From contig JAEDOE010000068.1 in NCBI GenBank assembly GCA_016302095.1, positions 1 through 6,520 on the forward strand: DNA of 6,520 bases, given 5' to 3'. Origin of the DNA: Anaerovibrio sp. (GTDB taxonomy: Bacteria > Bacillota > Negativicutes > Selenomonadales > Selenomonadaceae). Made by a program: the position numbers and the translations under genes. Below, piece after piece: positions 5,927-6,520 of the stretch (positions are counted from its first letter, which is position 1; each line of letters begins with the position of its first letter). The notes below the pieces were generated by a model. It was not told where the DNA came from, made no database searches, and saw only the letters and a program-made list of their open reading frames with translations.

Positions 5927-6520
5927 ATGTTAAAGGGTGCAATTTTTGATATGGACGGCCTGCTGCTGGATACGGAGCGGCTTTATTGTGAAAGCTGGAT
6001 AGAGGCGGCTAGGGCATTCGGGCAAGAGCCGGTGGAGGGATTTCCCCGGGCGGTATGTGGCTCTGGCGGGCAGAAGATGCTGGATATTATCGGGAAATAT
6101 TATCCTGAAGTTGATGCAGAAGCCTTCAGGGATTTTTGCTTGTACAGGGTATTGGATATTTTGCAGAGGGAAATACCCGAAAAACCGGGGATGCGGGAAA
6201 TATTGTATTTCTTTCATAGGCATGGCGTAAAGCTGGCGGTAGCAAGCAGTACGAAGCTGGACACCATCAAAGATAGCCTGGGGCGTCTGGGGGTGCTGCC
6301 GTTATTTGATGCTGTGGTCAGTGGTCAGCAGGTAGAAAAGGGCAAGCCTGCGCCGGATATTTTCCTTTTGGCTGCGGAAAGGATTGGCTGTGCGCCTGGG
6401 GAATGTTATGTGTTTGAGGATAGTGCTAACGGTATTCGTGCCGGGGCGGCAGCTGGCTGCTGCACTGTTATGATACCTGACCTGATTGAGCCGGATGCGG
6501 AGCTTTGCAGCCTGGCGGAT
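5927..6520 (+). CDS. HAD-superfamily sugar phosphatase / beta-phosphoglucomutase-like protein (partial)
   Basis: The first 198 residues are present with no stop; the gene continues past the window. Family members are usually about 215-230 aa, so only a short end is missing. ATG 5927 is used because the ATG at 5922 meets a stop after three codons; GAGG lies about 5 nt upstream. Haloacid dehalogenase motifs are complete: motif I FDMDGLLLDTE with nucleophile Asp8 and acid/base Asp10, motif II Ser in ASST (107-108), motif III Lys140 in GKPAPDIF and motif IV FEDSANG (163-169, with E164 and D165). An alpha-helical C1-type cap lies between motifs I and II. The enzyme would hydrolyse or isomerise a small phosphorylated sugar in the cytosol; the substrate cannot be read from the sequence. 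The hairpin upstream and a 226-nt gap suggest separate transcription. TATATT at 5899-5904 could be its -10 box, but no good -35 is visible. Confidence 0.92.
   Translation, partial: MLKGAIFDMDGLLLDTERLYCESWIEAARAFGQEPVEGFPRAVCGSGGQKMLDIIGKYYPEVDAEAFRDFCLYRVLDILQREIPEKPGMREILYFFHRHGVKLAVASSTKLDTIKDSLGRLGVLPLFDAVVSGQQVEKGKPAPDIFLLAAERIGCAPGECYVFEDSANGIRAGAAAGCCTVMIPDLIEPDAELCSLAD

Overview
This window is a sorbitol (D-glucitol) uptake and catabolism operon on the + strand, followed by the start of an unrelated HAD-family hydrolase gene. The likely source is a low-to-medium GC Firmicute. Supporting signs are strong AGGAGG-type ribosome binding sites, an MtlR/GutR-type PTS regulator in place of the enterobacterial DeoR-type SrlR, and the gene order. 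Purine-rich codon use and roughly 50% GC would fit a Negativicute such as Selenomonas, but that placement is an impression, not a demonstration.

Layout. Positions 1-251 are the control region: a perfect 12-bp inverted repeat (54-90), a plausible sigma-A promoter (107-135), a smaller palindrome near the expected transcription start (145-162) and a run of 9-bp direct repeats in the leader (173-220). Then come srlD (sorbitol-6-phosphate 2-dehydrogenase, 252-1052), a PRD-containing PTS-controlled activator (1089-3002, TTG start), gutM/srlM (3071-3526), srlA (EIIC, 3612-4166), srlE (EIIB-EIIC, 4180-5208) and srlB (EIIA, 5332-5700). The region 5701-5926 holds a 14-bp hairpin followed by four Ts (5833-5868), a likely operon terminator. 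A HAD phosphatase/phosphomutase gene starts at 5927 and runs off the window.

How they work together. Phosphate passes from HPr to SrlB, then to the SrlE cysteine, while the membrane portions of SrlA and SrlE import sorbitol as sorbitol-6-phosphate. SrlD oxidises this to fructose-6-phosphate. The activator carries EIIB-like and EIIA-like domains through which the phosphorylation state of the PTS can set expression. GutM is a small accessory protein of the operon. From memory, the order srlD-regulator-srlM-srlA-srlE-srlB matches the Streptococcus mutans sorbitol operon rather than E. coli srlAEBDMR.

The operon type is well known and I see no wholly new system. The points worth a second look are an EIIA whose expected active-site histidine position holds valine, a regulator that keeps only one of four usual PRD histidines, and unusually structured upstream DNA.
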